The notes: generated by a model not told the origin, from the sequence alone. A stretch of DNA of 64,000 bases from Dryocola boscaweniae (GCF_025215095.1 NZ_JALHAP010000077.1:62001-126000); one strand, 5' to 3'. Counted from the stretch's first letter, positions 7,408 to 17,201 are shown. A program made the numbers and translations.

Positions 7408-8419
7408 TAAAGACCTCCTTCATGCTGTTCAGATGAAGATGTTTAAAATAAATCGCGCCCATCCGGCGAATATCGCCGTGAATATCGACGCTGACGATAA
7501 CGTCCACGCTGTTAAGCACCTTGCGCAGCAGTACCGAAAACGGGATATTTTGGCAGTCAGGATGTTCATAGCAGCGGTCGATGATCCCTTCAATACAGGC
7601 TTCAGGGCTGCCCGCGTGCATCGAGGTGATAAGTCCCTCATGGCCGGAGCCGACGATTTTCAGCGCGTCCCAGGCCTCTTTTCCGCGAATTTCCGCCAGC
7701 AAAATGCGATCCGGATTCATGCGGTAATTGGCCCGGATCAGCCTGCCGGGGCTGACGATGGCATCCTCCCCGGCGTCCGCCGGGTAAAACAGATGGACAT
7801 AATTGGCGTGGCGGTAAAAGCGGATTTCGGGGTTGTCTTCGATGGTGGTCAGTCTGAGATGCGGCGGAATATAGTGCAGCAACGTTTTCATATAGGTGGT
7901 TTTACCCGACCCGGTTTCGCCGACGATAAATAGCGTCTTACCGTATTCAACCGCCTTTTCGATAAAGCGGGGGATCTCCCCGCGATTATAGTAACCGGCC
8001 AGTTCATCCTCTTTACTTTCCGTTTGCTCCTTGCCGGTCACCCGGTGATAAAAACCGGCGTTTATCCAGGACTGATGCGTTTTTTGCTCGAATGAGGGCT
8101 TGCGCAGCGTGATGGAAACGGTGTCGCGCTCGCAGGCCGGGGGAATAATGGTCTGGATACGCTCGCCCGATGCCAGCGTGGCGGACAGGATCGGCGAGGT
8201 ATCATCCACGTTGTCCTCATTCCAGGAGGCCAGTGCTTTGGCGAAAGCGTAGCACTGACGCAGCGTAACCGGGGCGTCGTGCCTTTGCCATTTTCCGCGT
8301 ATTTTGGTGTGGATCTCGCCGGGACGGTTAATGGCGATTTCGGTCAGGCCTGCCAGCGGCAGAAAATCGCCGAACAGCCGGTTTTTCATGAACTCAAGAG
8401 ACAGGTTGTCAGCGCGCAT
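7391..8419 (-). CDS. virB11: VirB11 secretion ATPase
   Basis: A 342-residue hexameric traffic ATPase that works at the base of the channel. Walker A is IVGETGSGKTTYMKTLL (near residue 165); the Asp box LTTIEDNPEIRF, Walker B-like RILLAEIRGKEAWD and His box GHEGLITSMHAGS follow in the usual order. The start at 8419 overlaps the virB10 stop by 11 bases. Confidence 0.95.
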   Translation of the reverse strand: MRADNLSLEFMKNRLFGDFLPLAGLTEIAINRPGEIHTKIRGKWQRHDAPVTLRQCYAFAKALASWNEDNVDDTSPILSATLASGERIQTIIPPACERDTVSITLRKPSFEQKTHQSWINAGFYHRVTGKEQTESKEDELAGYYNRGEIPRFIEKAVEYGKTLFIVGETGSGKTTYMKTLLHYIPPHLRLTTIEDNPEIRFYRHANYVHLFYPADAGEDAIVSPGRLIRANYRMNPDRILLAEIRGKEAWDALKIVGSGHEGLITSMHAGSPEACIEGIIDRCYEHPDCQNIPFSVLLRKVLNSVDVIVSVDIHGDIRRMGAIYFKHLHLNSMKEVFNEANR

Positions 8420-9707
8420 ACCACCTCGTTTTCAGCCGCAGTTGATAGACAGAAGAGAAATCGATATCCGTACCGGTCATGATGCCGATCACATCGCCCT
8501 GGTTCAGGTACATCGTGGGCGGGATATTGATGCTGTTTTCCAGCGTCGTTTTCGCCATTTCCGCCGTGGCCGCGCGGGTGTTTTCGGTGTAGTCGGTATT
8601 GCGGTCTTTGCCCGGTGCCGAATCCGACGCCGCAGCGGCCACGTCTTGTACGGTACTCAGCATCAGGGCATTGCCGAACCGTTCCCAGAAATGGGTATCG
8701 ATCCAGCCGGCAATACCGGCTTCACCTAATTGGCCGCTAGCCTGCGTATCGATCAAGGGAATTTGTAGCTGGCCGGGCGTGCGCAATTCCGTCCAGATGA
8801 CAAACATCCGGCTGCGGCCGTGTTGCAGCGCGCCGGTGCGATAAATGCCCCTGGCGATGGTGCCCGCCGGGATCAGCTTCACATGGTTGCTGGCGCTGTA
8901 AACGTCCTCGCTGATAAGGCAGGAAAGTGTGCCGCCCACGTCGGACACGAAGCGCCGCATCATTGAGCAGGGAATATAGCGGTCAACCGGGATATAGAGG
9001 TCCGGATCGAGGGGCAGTCGTTGAACGCCAGTGATTTTCGCCACGCCCGGATTGTCGTCTCCGGTTGCCGGTGTGTCGGCGTCTTGGCAGCGTAGCCGGC
9101 CGTCGCTGCCTTTGACCATCACCGATTGACACGGCGTATAGGCGTCTGACGTTGCCGGATGGCTGGGCGTGCCTGCATCGCCGGGCGATCCATTTTGACT
9201 CGGGCTTGTATTGCTGCGCTGAGTCGTCGCCGGAGCGTTGTTCATCCCGTTCGCCAGTGCGGCGGCCTTGTTTAAAGCGGGCGGCTCAGGTGGTAACGGC
9301 GACACTTCGTCCTGAGCCTGACGGCTGTCGGCGGGCGTTTCCGATTTCCCCTGTTCGAACAGGCCGAATGGATTGCTGTCCAGCCCGAGGTTTTTGCGCT
9401 CATTGCGTGCCGCGCCGGATGAGGACGGCGGTGCGGTCTCCGCCGTTTTATTCTCATCCTTCTTCAGCATGCCAAGAAAATGGTCGCCGCCGAGCGCCAG
9501 CGCCATCAGTAAGGTCAGGCTCAGCAGGCTGACCAGCAGCGTCCGTCGGCCGGTTTTTTTGCGAAAACGCGTGACTTCGGGCTGGCCGGGGGGCGTTTTC
9601 TGCTCCGGCGTCTGGCTGGCCATTGCCGCGCGGGCGCGTTTGCGGGCCTCGGCTTCGAGCTCGGCCGTGGTTTTTTGCGCGTCTTCCGGGGTAGATTTAT
9701 CGGTCAT
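8409..9707 (-). CDS. virB10: VirB10 channel scaffold protein
   Basis: A 432-residue protein that spans from the inner membrane to the outer-membrane pore. It has a short cytoplasmic Gln/Ala-rich tail, one membrane segment (LLVSLLSLTLLMALALG, residues about 55-72), a proline-rich periplasmic linker and a conserved C-terminal TrbI/VirB10 domain. That domain includes LIPAGTIARGIYRTGAL and the antenna region near QDVAAAASD. It overlaps virB9 by four bases. Confidence 0.95.
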   Translation of the reverse strand: MTDKSTPEDAQKTTAELEAEARKRARAAMASQTPEQKTPPGQPEVTRFRKKTGRRTLLVSLLSLTLLMALALGGDHFLGMLKKDENKTAETAPPSSSGAARNERKNLGLDSNPFGLFEQGKSETPADSRQAQDEVSPLPPEPPALNKAAALANGMNNAPATTQRSNTSPSQNGSPGDAGTPSHPATSDAYTPCQSVMVKGSDGRLRCQDADTPATGDDNPGVAKITGVQRLPLDPDLYIPVDRYIPCSMMRRFVSDVGGTLSCLISEDVYSASNHVKLIPAGTIARGIYRTGALQHGRSRMFVIWTELRTPGQLQIPLIDTQASGQLGEAGIAGWIDTHFWERFGNALMLSTVQDVAAAASDSAPGKDRNTDYTENTRAATAEMAKTTLENSINIPPTMYLNQGDVIGIMTGTDIDFSSVYQLRLKTRWYAR

Positions 9708-10597
9708 TTGGCCTCCAGCGTGACGCCGGGGGAGACGGTGTCACCGTTAGCCACGGTCGCGTCGCCGAATGCCGTGTTTTCAATCCCGACTACCGCATTG
9801 CCGTAGCGTAGCACCAGGCGCGGCGACAGAGAACGCACCACCATTACGGTGTAGTTGCCCTGGCTGACAACTAGGGGCGTCACCGCCTGCTCCCGGCCGT
9901 TAACGACCGTAAAGGCGGAGGGCAGGATTTTGGCGGGCGAAAAGCCGAGGTAGGTAAAGCGGCCGTCATCGTAAGTGAAGTCCGGCGCAATGGACGCCGA
10001 ATCTTCCGCCACCCGTTTGGTGTAATACCAGTTGCGCGGCGTGGCGGCCTGCCGAAATGCCGCCGCTATCTGTTGCTTTTCCTGTATTTCCTGAAGCTGT
10101 TTCAGGCGGGCGGCGCTGGCTGCGACGGATTGCCGGCGGGCTTCAGCCGGATAGCGATAGCGGATAACGAAGGCCTGCGCGGGCGAGTCGTGCTCCAGCA
10201 CGTTCAGCTCCAGGCTGTAATCGCGTTTTGACGTCACGACGAAAAGGTTGGTTTTCCAGTCCCTCGCGGTCGGCAGGAACACCTGACTGACGTTATTGCC
10301 GTTGGCATCGGTCACCGGCTGGGTGATGGGGCTGGGGCTGACGCCCACCCGGTTATCGCTCTTGGTTACTGTCCAGCCTTTGGGAAAACCCGCCTGCGCG
10401 TCGATAACGGTTTCATCGTCGTCAAATAGCAGCGTAGTGACGTAGCCGGGGCGGGTGTTCACAACGGTGGCGTTCTGGCTGTTATATGACACGTTCTGCA
10501 TCCGGCTGTCATATGCGCTTCCGCGCGGCGTCGCCGCACCCCAGGCTGCGAATGCCGTCAGGAAAAAAACACCGGTCAGCATTGTTTTCAGCATCAT
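9704..10597 (-). CDS. virB9: VirB9 outer-membrane core protein
   Basis: A 297-residue periplasmic protein with signal peptide (MMLKTMLTGVFFLTAFAAWG). The N-terminal domain contains GYVTTLLFDDDETV, and the C-terminal domain contains NWYYTKRV and FTYDDGRFTYLGF. Both are typical of the VirB9/TraO family, whose C-terminal domain pairs with VirB7. It overlaps virB8 by four bases. Confidence 0.95.
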   Translation of the reverse strand: MMLKTMLTGVFFLTAFAAWGAATPRGSAYDSRMQNVSYNSQNATVVNTRPGYVTTLLFDDDETVIDAQAGFPKGWTVTKSDNRVGVSPSPITQPVTDANGNNVSQVFLPTARDWKTNLFVVTSKRDYSLELNVLEHDSPAQAFVIRYRYPAEARRQSVAASAARLKQLQEIQEKQQIAAAFRQAATPRNWYYTKRVAEDSASIAPDFTYDDGRFTYLGFSPAKILPSAFTVVNGREQAVTPLVVSQGNYTVMVVRSLSPRLVLRYGNAVVGIENTAFGDATVANGDTVSPGVTLEAK

Positions 10598-11277
10598 TCG
10601 CTCCTTAACTCTTTATCGCGTTGGTAGCTGGTGACGATGAACCCCAGCGGGTTCACTTCACGCTGGCTGTCCGTCAGTTGTTTACGAGGAAGGTAGCGGT
10701 AGGTCAGGCGGATATTCCAGACATCGGTTTTCACCGAATTATCCGCAACGCGGCGAATGGTTCGCTTGATGCGTAACGTCGCCAGACGGTCGGGGGCGGT
10801 GGCGGGCGCATGAACGTTGGAAATAATGTCGATAGCGACGACATATTCCGCTTTGTTGAAAATAACGTCCGGCGCCATGTCGCCGTTAAATCCGTCCAGA
10901 TAATCCTTATTCACGTCGTCGCTGTTGAATAACTGCACGTCGTCATAATCGCGCTGAAGGGAAAAATAGTTATAGCCTTCGCGGCGTTTGACATAATTTG
11001 CGGCCAATGCGTGCGCCAGCGATGCTTCGGTGGCAATATCCCGCTCTTTAATGCGGGTCATATAGTCATAACGCCCGGTTTGTTTATCCACCGACCAAAG
11101 TTCGATTTCGGTGGTTTTCAGCGGCAGCAGAATAATAATGGCTGCAATCGCCATTGCGGCCAGAACAAATCCGACCGCCGCCATCAGCCAGGCCACTTTT
11201 TTCTCGCGAATGTCTTTTTCCAGAATGGCCGATTCAAAGCTTCTGGATGCATCAATGATGTTGTTAACCTCGGACAT
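10594..11277 (-). CDS. virB8: VirB8 inner-membrane assembly factor
   Basis: A 227-residue bitopic protein with a cytoplasmic N-terminus, one membrane helix (VAWLMAAVGFVLAAMAIAAI, residues 28-47) and a periplasmic NTF2-like domain. That domain includes NYVKRREGYNYFSLQRDYDDV and ends with a conserved NPLGFIVTSYQRD. Its start lies inside the end of virB7. Confidence 0.95.
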   Translation of the reverse strand: MSEVNNIIDASRSFESAILEKDIREKKVAWLMAAVGFVLAAMAIAAIIILLPLKTTEIELWSVDKQTGRYDYMTRIKERDIATEASLAHALAANYVKRREGYNYFSLQRDYDDVQLFNSDDVNKDYLDGFNGDMAPDVIFNKAEYVVAIDIISNVHAPATAPDRLATLRIKRTIRRVADNSVKTDVWNIRLTYRYLPRKQLTDSQREVNPLGFIVTSYQRDKELRSE

Positions 11278-11410
11278 GGTTTGTCAGCTCCTGAATAATG
11301 GCCGGGGAGTTCATTGGCTGAACGTCGCCGGATACCGGCGGCAGGCTGTCGTTATGCTGCGCGCAGCCCGTGAGTGCGCATAGCATCAGCAGGAAGAGGC
11401 TGGATTTCAT
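11264..11410 (-). CDS. virB7: VirB7-type small lipoprotein
   Basis: A 48-residue precursor, MKSSLFLLMLCALTGCAQ, then a short hydrophilic tail rich in Pro, Ser and Asn. LTGC is a lipobox. Its position between virB6 and virB8, its size and the 14-base overlap with virB8 fit VirB7, which anchors the outer-membrane core through VirB9. The sequence itself is poorly conserved in this family. Confidence 0.8.
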   Translation of the reverse strand: MKSSLFLLMLCALTGCAQHNDSLPPVSGDVQPMNSPAIIQELTNHVRG

Positions 11411-11496
11411 ATCGATTCCTCTGTTTGACGGATACAGGGATGTCGCACCGGCAGCGATCGCTACGGCGCAATGTGGATATGTGGATTAGGGAAGGA

Positions 11497-12525
11497 TCAG
11501 CGGTTACGCTGCTGGTTGAAACGCTTCATGCTCTCTATTGCGGCGGTGCGTTTTTGCCAGGCTGTGACGGTGTTGTTCACGCCGGTACCAATAAGCTGGC
11601 CCGCCATAACGCCGCCTTTGGCCGCTAGTCGGGCGCCGGCAGCACCGGCCTTCAGCGTCGGTTTGGCCGCGCCTGGGGATCTTTTTACCAGCCCGCTTAT
11701 ACCGCTCATGGCCGCGCCCTGTAACACGGCCTGAACGGCGATGCCGCCGAGTGCGCTGGCGATTTTTGCCGAGAAGAAAATGATGATGCCGGAGATAATA
11801 CCGGCAACACAGCATTGAACGCCAAGCGTAATAATATTGGCGTTATCAGCGAAATTAACCGCCTTATCCAATATGCCATTGAGATAGTTAATAACGATCC
11901 GGATCGACAACGCCGAAAATAGAATCGTCAGGATGACGGTGAATATGATTTTCAGCCAGTTATTAAACATGGGAATCAAAAAACCATACAGCAGGCAGAA
12001 GATAAAAAGTGGGGCGGTGGTAGTCATTAACACTATCGTGAGTTCAGCTAAAAGGTTAACGGCAGAACCGAATAGCAAGGTAACAATAGCGCCGCCCCAG
12101 ACCAGAAGTTCGGCAAGCCCCCCATTGAGTTTCACATAGGCGGCGTCATCCTGTTGATAGAGTTTTTGCCCGATGGTTTGCGCTTTAATCCAGACGGTAT
12201 CCAGCAACACCCAGACATTTTCATCACCGCTGACGCCATCTTTTAATCCGTTAATGGCCGAAATAGTGAGATCCAGCCACCCCCCCAAATTTAAAACGAA
12301 TGTCATGATGAGTAACATGCGCCCGACATCCCAAATGACATCTTCTAGAGGCGTTTGAAGTTTTCCGGCCAGGGTTTGATAACCCCGATATGTGACAAAT
12401 AACGTGAAGGAGCTGACGGCGATAACGCTTATCATATCGCCGTACACGGAAGTTTGTCCCCGCAGTACGGCATGTAAACCGTCAGTGATCGTGTTGTTCA
12501 TGCCAACAAACATACCACCTGACAT
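11497..12525 (-). CDS. virB6: VirB6 polytopic inner-membrane channel protein
   Basis: A 342-residue protein with about six hydrophobic segments between residues 25 and 265 and the conserved region YRGYQTLAGKLQTPLEDVIW near residue 50. The C-terminal 70 residues are basic and Ala/Gly-rich. VirB6/TrbL proteins form the inner-membrane passage for substrate. It is preceded by the entry-exclusion gene. Confidence 0.9.
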   Translation of the reverse strand: MSGGMFVGMNNTITDGLHAVLRGQTSVYGDMISVIAVSSFTLFVTYRGYQTLAGKLQTPLEDVIWDVGRMLLIMTFVLNLGGWLDLTISAINGLKDGVSGDENVWVLLDTVWIKAQTIGQKLYQQDDAAYVKLNGGLAELLVWGGAIVTLLFGSAVNLLAELTIVLMTTTAPLFIFCLLYGFLIPMFNNWLKIIFTVILTILFSALSIRIVINYLNGILDKAVNFADNANIITLGVQCCVAGIISGIIIFFSAKIASALGGIAVQAVLQGAAMSGISGLVKRSPGAAKPTLKAGAAGARLAAKGGVMAGQLIGTGVNNTVTAWQKRTAAIESMKRFNQQRNR

Positions 12526-12536
12526 AGATTACCCCT

Positions 12537-12761
12537 TTAATTCAAATCGGGAACCTTGGCATTTTCCTGACGGAGTTCAAATCGCGCTTCACGGGCATTT
12601 CTGCAATCCTGGGAATCTTCACCAGACGCTTCGCAGGCCGTATATCGGGTGTTCATCTCATCTTGATGTTCTTTATACCATTGCTTTGATTTAGGATTAT
12701 CACACCCCGTCAGAAGCAAGGCGCCTGAAATAATCGGGAATAGGTAAAGTGACGTTTTCAT
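12537..12761 (-). CDS. eexN: EexN-family entry-exclusion lipoprotein
   Basis: A 74-residue precursor with a signal sequence and lipobox (LLLTGC) followed by DNPKSKQWYKEHQDEM and a Cys pair (TACEASGEDSQDCRNA). This is the EexN pattern of lipoproteins encoded between virB5 and virB6 in IncN/ICE systems, which block redundant conjugative entry. I use the ATG at 12761 at the start of the signal peptide. Confidence 0.85.
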   Translation of the reverse strand: MKTSLYLFPIISGALLLTGCDNPKSKQWYKEHQDEMNTRYTACEASGEDSQDCRNAREARFELRQENAKVPDLN

Positions 12762-12771
12762 TTTTGCCCTC

Positions 12772-13488
12772 TCAATCATTAAAGTCAGGAACGGGCGCGG
12801 CGAGCTGCTGTTCATCAAATGCTTTTTGCCGCTGTTGGGCCAACAGGTTGGAGCGTTGCTCAGCCTGTTTGACGGATATTTCCCACTGGCTGGTCAACGC
12901 ATTCAATTGTACGCTTCTGGCCGCCACGGCGTTAGTCAGGTCCTGTGACTCTTTAGAATCCTGCGCATTCGATATGCGGTCGGATAATGCGGCGATATCG
13001 TTGAGCGTGCCGGCGATCTTGTTTTCAACGTCGGACGTATTTTCTATCGCCACCGCCTGATTCAGGATGATCTGTTTGCAACTATCCAGATAACGCGGCG
13101 AGGAACTGGACTGATTACAGGTATCGAAAGATTGATATTTTCCATACAAGCGCTGAAGCTCGGAAGAATAGGCGCCGCCCTGATTGGTCAGCAGATCATC
13201 CAGTGAAACGCCGTTTTTGCGGAGGTTATCAATATCGCTTTTGAGGTTTCTCGCCTCGTTAAGAAACCCCTGAATATCCCGCACGCCCGTCGCCGTGGCT
13301 AATTGCCGCTTGTAGGCGTCAAGCTCGCTTTTATAGTGGGTGACGGTTTCCTGCCACTGCTGGAGTTTTTGCACCCACTGGTTAATGGATTCGGTATTCT
13401 GCACGCCGTCGAAAACCGGGATCCCGGCGCTGAACGCCGGAGTGGAGAGAAAGAGTGCTAACGCCAGCACGGTGTTTCGGGTACGCAT
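12772..13488 (-). CDS. virB5: VirB5 minor pilus protein
   Basis: A 238-residue secreted protein with a signal peptide (MRTRNTVLALALFLSTPAFS) and a long helical body (ESINQWVQKLQQWQETV, ELDAYKRQLATATGVRD) typical of VirB5/TraC pilus-tip proteins. The ATG at 13488 has AGAGG eight bases upstream and is preferred to the GTG at 13497. Confidence 0.9.
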   Translation of the reverse strand: MRTRNTVLALALFLSTPAFSAGIPVFDGVQNTESINQWVQKLQQWQETVTHYKSELDAYKRQLATATGVRDIQGFLNEARNLKSDIDNLRKNGVSLDDLLTNQGGAYSSELQRLYGKYQSFDTCNQSSSSPRYLDSCKQIILNQAVAIENTSDVENKIAGTLNDIAALSDRISNAQDSKESQDLTNAVAARSVQLNALTSQWEISVKQAEQRSNLLAQQRQKAFDEQQLAAPVPDFND

Positions 13489-13500
13489 TGTTATCACCTC

Positions 13501-16248
13501 TCAGATAGCCATTTCAAGAAACTGCGCTTTCCATGCTTCAGGCTTCATGCCTTCCTGATAAAGGGCATCGAAGATTTTCAGGTTGTCTTCGCTCCCACTC
13601 AGCAGTTTGGTGACTTTCCCCAGGCCCGACAGATCCATTTTCGCCATCGTCACGAATGGCCGGGTTTCGCCGGCACGCAACGGCGTTTTCAGGATCACCA
13701 TATAGCGCTCGCCCGGATCCAGATTTTTGACGATGTCATACACGCTTTCCGGTACTTTCATTTTCTCCACGTAGTCCGCATGGCTGGCCTTTGGGTTGGC
13801 GAGAAAAATCTGTGTGCCGCACTGTTCGATGATCGCCGGGGCGATGGGATGCTTGACGATCTCGTCGGGTGACTGGGTGGCGGGGACAAAGATGCCGTTC
13901 AGCTTGCGAATAACCTTGAGCATGTTGAGCGAGAACCGGGAGAATTCCACATCAGCCAGCCACTTCCAGAACTCGTCCATACACATTACCAGCCGACGGC
14001 CGTCCAGCAGGCTGGTGACGCGATACAGCAGGTAAAAGGTAATCGGCCCTCGGATATCGTCGTCATCCAGAAACTCCGTGCCGTCGATGCCGAAGTTATC
14101 GATATCGCTGATATCGAACGTATCCGCCTCGTTATCAAATACCCAGCCGAACTCGCCGCCCTGCGCCCACTGTTTCAGCCGGATGCGCAGCCCATTGACT
14201 CGGGCCGCCTGGGTCGGCGGCTCCGGCAGCACTTCCAGCAGTCGTGTGATGCCGCAACGGCGGTATTCCGGCGGGTAGTCCAGCATGATGGTGTTCACGG
14301 CGGCGCTGATACGCGCTTCGTCGCGCGGATCGAGCGGCTTGCCGTTGCGGCGGCACAGCATTCGTACCAGTTGCTTGATAAAGTTGATGTTCCGTCGGGT
14401 CGGCACCAGCGAAAACGGGTTGAACCCGGTGGTCTCGCCGGTACGGAGTCGAAAATAACGCCCGCCCATCTGGCGTATCGCCATCTCCGCCGCCCGGTCT
14501 TTGTCGAAATAAACGGTGGTCAGCCGCTTGATGGTGGCCGAAGCGGCAAACGTCGCCGGGTTGCGGTATTTCTGCATCAGTTGTTGCATCACGGTCATCA
14601 GCATCGTTTTCCCCGAGCCGGTTTTCCCGATAATCGCCGTATTGCCCGGCGTTTTCTCGTTAAAGTCATCCCGTCCGGCCTGGCTGTCGTGCAGATTGAG
14701 GTAATAACCGCCGCCGCCTGGCGATGTGAGGATAGCGATGGCCTCGCCCCAGGGATTGCCGTCGCGCTTGTGGGGATGAAAGTTGTGCAGACTCGCCATA
14801 TCGGCATAGTTCTGGCTGCTGACGGCCACCAGCCGGGGCCGCAGGGTATAGACCCCCGGTAGTTGCGCCAGATAGGCGGCGGGTAACGACAGCGTGGAGA
14901 GCGTCGTCATAATGCCGAGGTCGGCGAAGGGCTGCGCCAGCGTCGTGGCATCCTTCACCACCCGGTCGGCGCTCGCGGATGAAACCAGCAGGGAGAAGTG
15001 GTATTTGCCGCATGACACATGCCCGGACTGGAGCAGATCGCGCAGCACAATCAGCTCTTCGCGCTGCGACAGAGCATCGTCATCGGCCGAGTTCAGCCGT
15101 TTTTCCGCCAGCCGGATATGGTTCTGCGCTTCATCGCGCGCCAAGCAGGTAAAGGACTGCGTCAGCACATACTCGCTTTCGGCGTACAGCAGCGCATCCA
15201 GTAAACCCGTGGTGGTTTCGGGCGAATAGTCCTTGATTTCGAGACTGCGGAAGTAGCGGGAGCCGTCTACCGTCTGGCATTCGGCGGTATCGGTGGTGAA
15301 AAACACGTCTGCCGTGCCGAGCTGGTGGTAAAACGGCGCGCGCGTGACCGCTACCTTCTGCCATTTACCAGTGAGCAGCCGGTGATAGAAAGAAAGCTGC
15401 GAGGAGTACACCCGCCCGTTTGCTTCATAAACGCCCAGCGGCGTCGCGGTATAGCGGGATAAGGCGGCGTTCAATGACGCCCAGTGCTCAAGCATGACCT
15501 TCAGGGCGTTATCCTGCGCCGCCTGCCTTTTGCCGACCGGCTGTCGGCTCAGCACCTTTTTCTCCAGCGACGAGAATGGCGCGAAACAGACGGTAAAGAA
15601 TAACCGGTGTCGCCAAAGCGGTTTGTCTTTGAGGGGCCGGTAGTACAGTTCCGTCACCTCATCGGCAAAGGGAATGCCCGATTGCGCCGCAAAGGCATCC
15701 TGGTAGGGTTCCCGGATACGGTGAATATAGAAAGTGACCGGCTGCCCTTCATACGACCGGATCAGGTTATTCAGGTGGGTCGCCAGAAAAGTGAGATGAT
15801 GTTCATCCTCGCATTCGAAAACGGTGCCGCCCAGCTCCCAGGTCGCTACCAAATCCCGGTGCCGGTTGCTGATGATGTGAGGGTGAATATGGGAGGAATA
15901 CGGAATGTATTTATCCAGCGTGATGCGCGCGTTTAATTTCATCTTGTCGGTAAACTCCGCAATATCGACGGCGTCATAGCGGTTAGCCAGGATGGCGTTG
16001 GCGCCAAAATAGCGGTTGGCGGCCCACTGGCCGCGCGTTTTAAACGCCAGCCAGAGCAGCCCGAAATAGTGGATATCTTTACGGGCCCTGGCCTTCATTT
16101 CCATCCAGGCAGGGAGCAGCAGCAATGCCAGGTAATAGCTGAGGTAAACCGCCAGCAGGACGATAGCCCCGCTGACGATCACGAACGGCACGAGGGGAAT
16201 GCCCATGATGGCGGCGGGCCGCGTCAACGCCTTGTTCAGCGTGGTCAT
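13501..16248 (-). CDS. virB4: Fused VirB3-VirB4 protein
   Basis: A 915-residue protein. The first about 95 residues (LTRPAAIMGIPLVPFVIVSG, two membrane segments, then WLAFKTRGQWAANRYFGANA) match VirB3. The remainder is VirB4, the largest ATPase of the system, with Walker A AIIGKTGSGKTMLMTV near residue 540 and Walker B RLVMCMDEFWKWL near residue 755, then ATQSPDEIV. VirB3-VirB4 fusions are known in several P-type systems. It lies nine bases downstream of the virB2 stop. Confidence 0.95.
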   Translation of the reverse strand: MTTLNKALTRPAAIMGIPLVPFVIVSGAIVLLAVYLSYYLALLLLPAWMEMKARARKDIHYFGLLWLAFKTRGQWAANRYFGANAILANRYDAVDIAEFTDKMKLNARITLDKYIPYSSHIHPHIISNRHRDLVATWELGGTVFECEDEHHLTFLATHLNNLIRSYEGQPVTFYIHRIREPYQDAFAAQSGIPFADEVTELYYRPLKDKPLWRHRLFFTVCFAPFSSLEKKVLSRQPVGKRQAAQDNALKVMLEHWASLNAALSRYTATPLGVYEANGRVYSSQLSFYHRLLTGKWQKVAVTRAPFYHQLGTADVFFTTDTAECQTVDGSRYFRSLEIKDYSPETTTGLLDALLYAESEYVLTQSFTCLARDEAQNHIRLAEKRLNSADDDALSQREELIVLRDLLQSGHVSCGKYHFSLLVSSASADRVVKDATTLAQPFADLGIMTTLSTLSLPAAYLAQLPGVYTLRPRLVAVSSQNYADMASLHNFHPHKRDGNPWGEAIAILTSPGGGGYYLNLHDSQAGRDDFNEKTPGNTAIIGKTGSGKTMLMTVMQQLMQKYRNPATFAASATIKRLTTVYFDKDRAAEMAIRQMGGRYFRLRTGETTGFNPFSLVPTRRNINFIKQLVRMLCRRNGKPLDPRDEARISAAVNTIMLDYPPEYRRCGITRLLEVLPEPPTQAARVNGLRIRLKQWAQGGEFGWVFDNEADTFDISDIDNFGIDGTEFLDDDDIRGPITFYLLYRVTSLLDGRRLVMCMDEFWKWLADVEFSRFSLNMLKVIRKLNGIFVPATQSPDEIVKHPIAPAIIEQCGTQIFLANPKASHADYVEKMKVPESVYDIVKNLDPGERYMVILKTPLRAGETRPFVTMAKMDLSGLGKVTKLLSGSEDNLKIFDALYQEGMKPEAWKAQFLEMAI

Positions 16249-16257
16249 CGGCTCCCC

Positions 16258-16539
16258 CTACGCGGCCCAGTAGGCGCCGAAGCCCGACGCGCCGACAATC
16301 AGGATGGCGCCGATAATGACGTTGCGCATGTCATGCAGGCTCTTGCCGTCGAACAGCACCTTGTAGCCGATCCACATGGTCGCCAGCGTGATGGTGACGG
16401 CGGCTAGCCCCAGCAGGCCGGTGGAGGTGTTGCTCAGCGTCTCATTGGCTTTATTGAATCCACCGTCGGCTGCCAGCACGCGCGAGGAAAGTAATACGGC
16501 GGTAACAGCAGACCAGAATTTGACTTTTCTCATCGTCAT
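16258..16539 (-). CDS. virB2: VirB2 major pilin precursor
   Basis: A 93-residue precursor with a long signal peptide ending at VLAADGG and two hydrophobic helices joined by a short charged loop (FDGKSLHD), as in VirB2/TrbC pilins. Its start overlaps the virB1 stop (ATGA-type). Confidence 0.9.
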   Translation of the reverse strand: MTMRKVKFWSAVTAVLLSSRVLAADGGFNKANETLSNTSTGLLGLAAVTITLATMWIGYKVLFDGKSLHDMRNVIIGAILIVGASGFGAYWAA

Positions 16540-17201
16540 TTTTCCTCATGAATCTCAGGGACGGGTAACGCGCCGCGCATAACGGCGTTCGGGTAGCGCA
16601 CGGACGGTGGCGCTGGTGTGGCGTTATCGGCCATGTCGCCGCGCAGGACGACGGTGGGATAATGGATTGTCGGGATGGCATTTTCGGTTGGGGGGCGTTG
16701 TTTCTCTTCCCGCGTCGACGGGACGGCATAGCCGATACGTTGGACATAGCTAGTGTCGTCAAAGGCGGCTTCCGGCCGCTGGCCGGTATCAAAGTCACCA
16801 GAGTAGTAGCAACTGAGCGCGCGTTTCAGGGAGCCGCCGCGTCGGTAGCAGTCGGTGAGGATGCGCTCGAAGACCGACAGATTGATGCAGGGATCAAACA
16901 GCTCATGTGCGGTAACGCCATAGTGACGGAAATTGGTGCTGGTGATTTGCATCAGCCCGACCGAATAGCGGCGACCTTGCGCGGCCAACCGCCTGGCGAT
17001 GCCGACGGCGTCCGCCTTGTCGGCGGGATAATGAGAAATCACCCCATGGTCGCCGGGCGCGCGCTCATGCTTCGGCACTATCTCCGCGATGGCGTAAGGG
17101 TGAAAACCGGATTCCACCCTCGCTATGTCGAGCGCGGTGGTCGGGTGAACGCTGGCGGCGCACTGCATGGCCGCCGCCAGAAAGGCGGTGGTGGAAAGCA
17201 T
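16536..17201 (-). CDS. virB1: VirB1 lytic transglycosylase
   Basis: A 221-residue periplasmic SLT-fold enzyme that opens peptidoglycan for channel assembly. The catalytic Glu is in ALDIARVESGFHPYAI, and YSVGLMQITSTNFRHYGVT is the second family motif. The start at 17201 gives a hydrophobic leader (MLSTTAFLAAAMQCAASV); a longer frame to 17357 has no credible signal peptide. Confidence 0.9.
   Translation of the reverse strand: MLSTTAFLAAAMQCAASVHPTTALDIARVESGFHPYAIAEIVPKHERAPGDHGVISHYPADKADAVGIARRLAAQGRRYSVGLMQITSTNFRHYGVTAHELFDPCINLSVFERILTDCYRRGGSLKRALSCYYSGDFDTGQRPEAAFDDTSYVQRIGYAVPSTREEKQRPPTENAIPTIHYPTVVLRGDMADNATPAPPSVRYPNAVMRGALPVPEIHEEK

Noticed and set aside
14371..14862. Open frames opposite the fused virB3-virB4 gene
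   Set aside because: They are shadows of a well-supported ATPase gene on the other strand, as are other plus-strand frames over the virB block.
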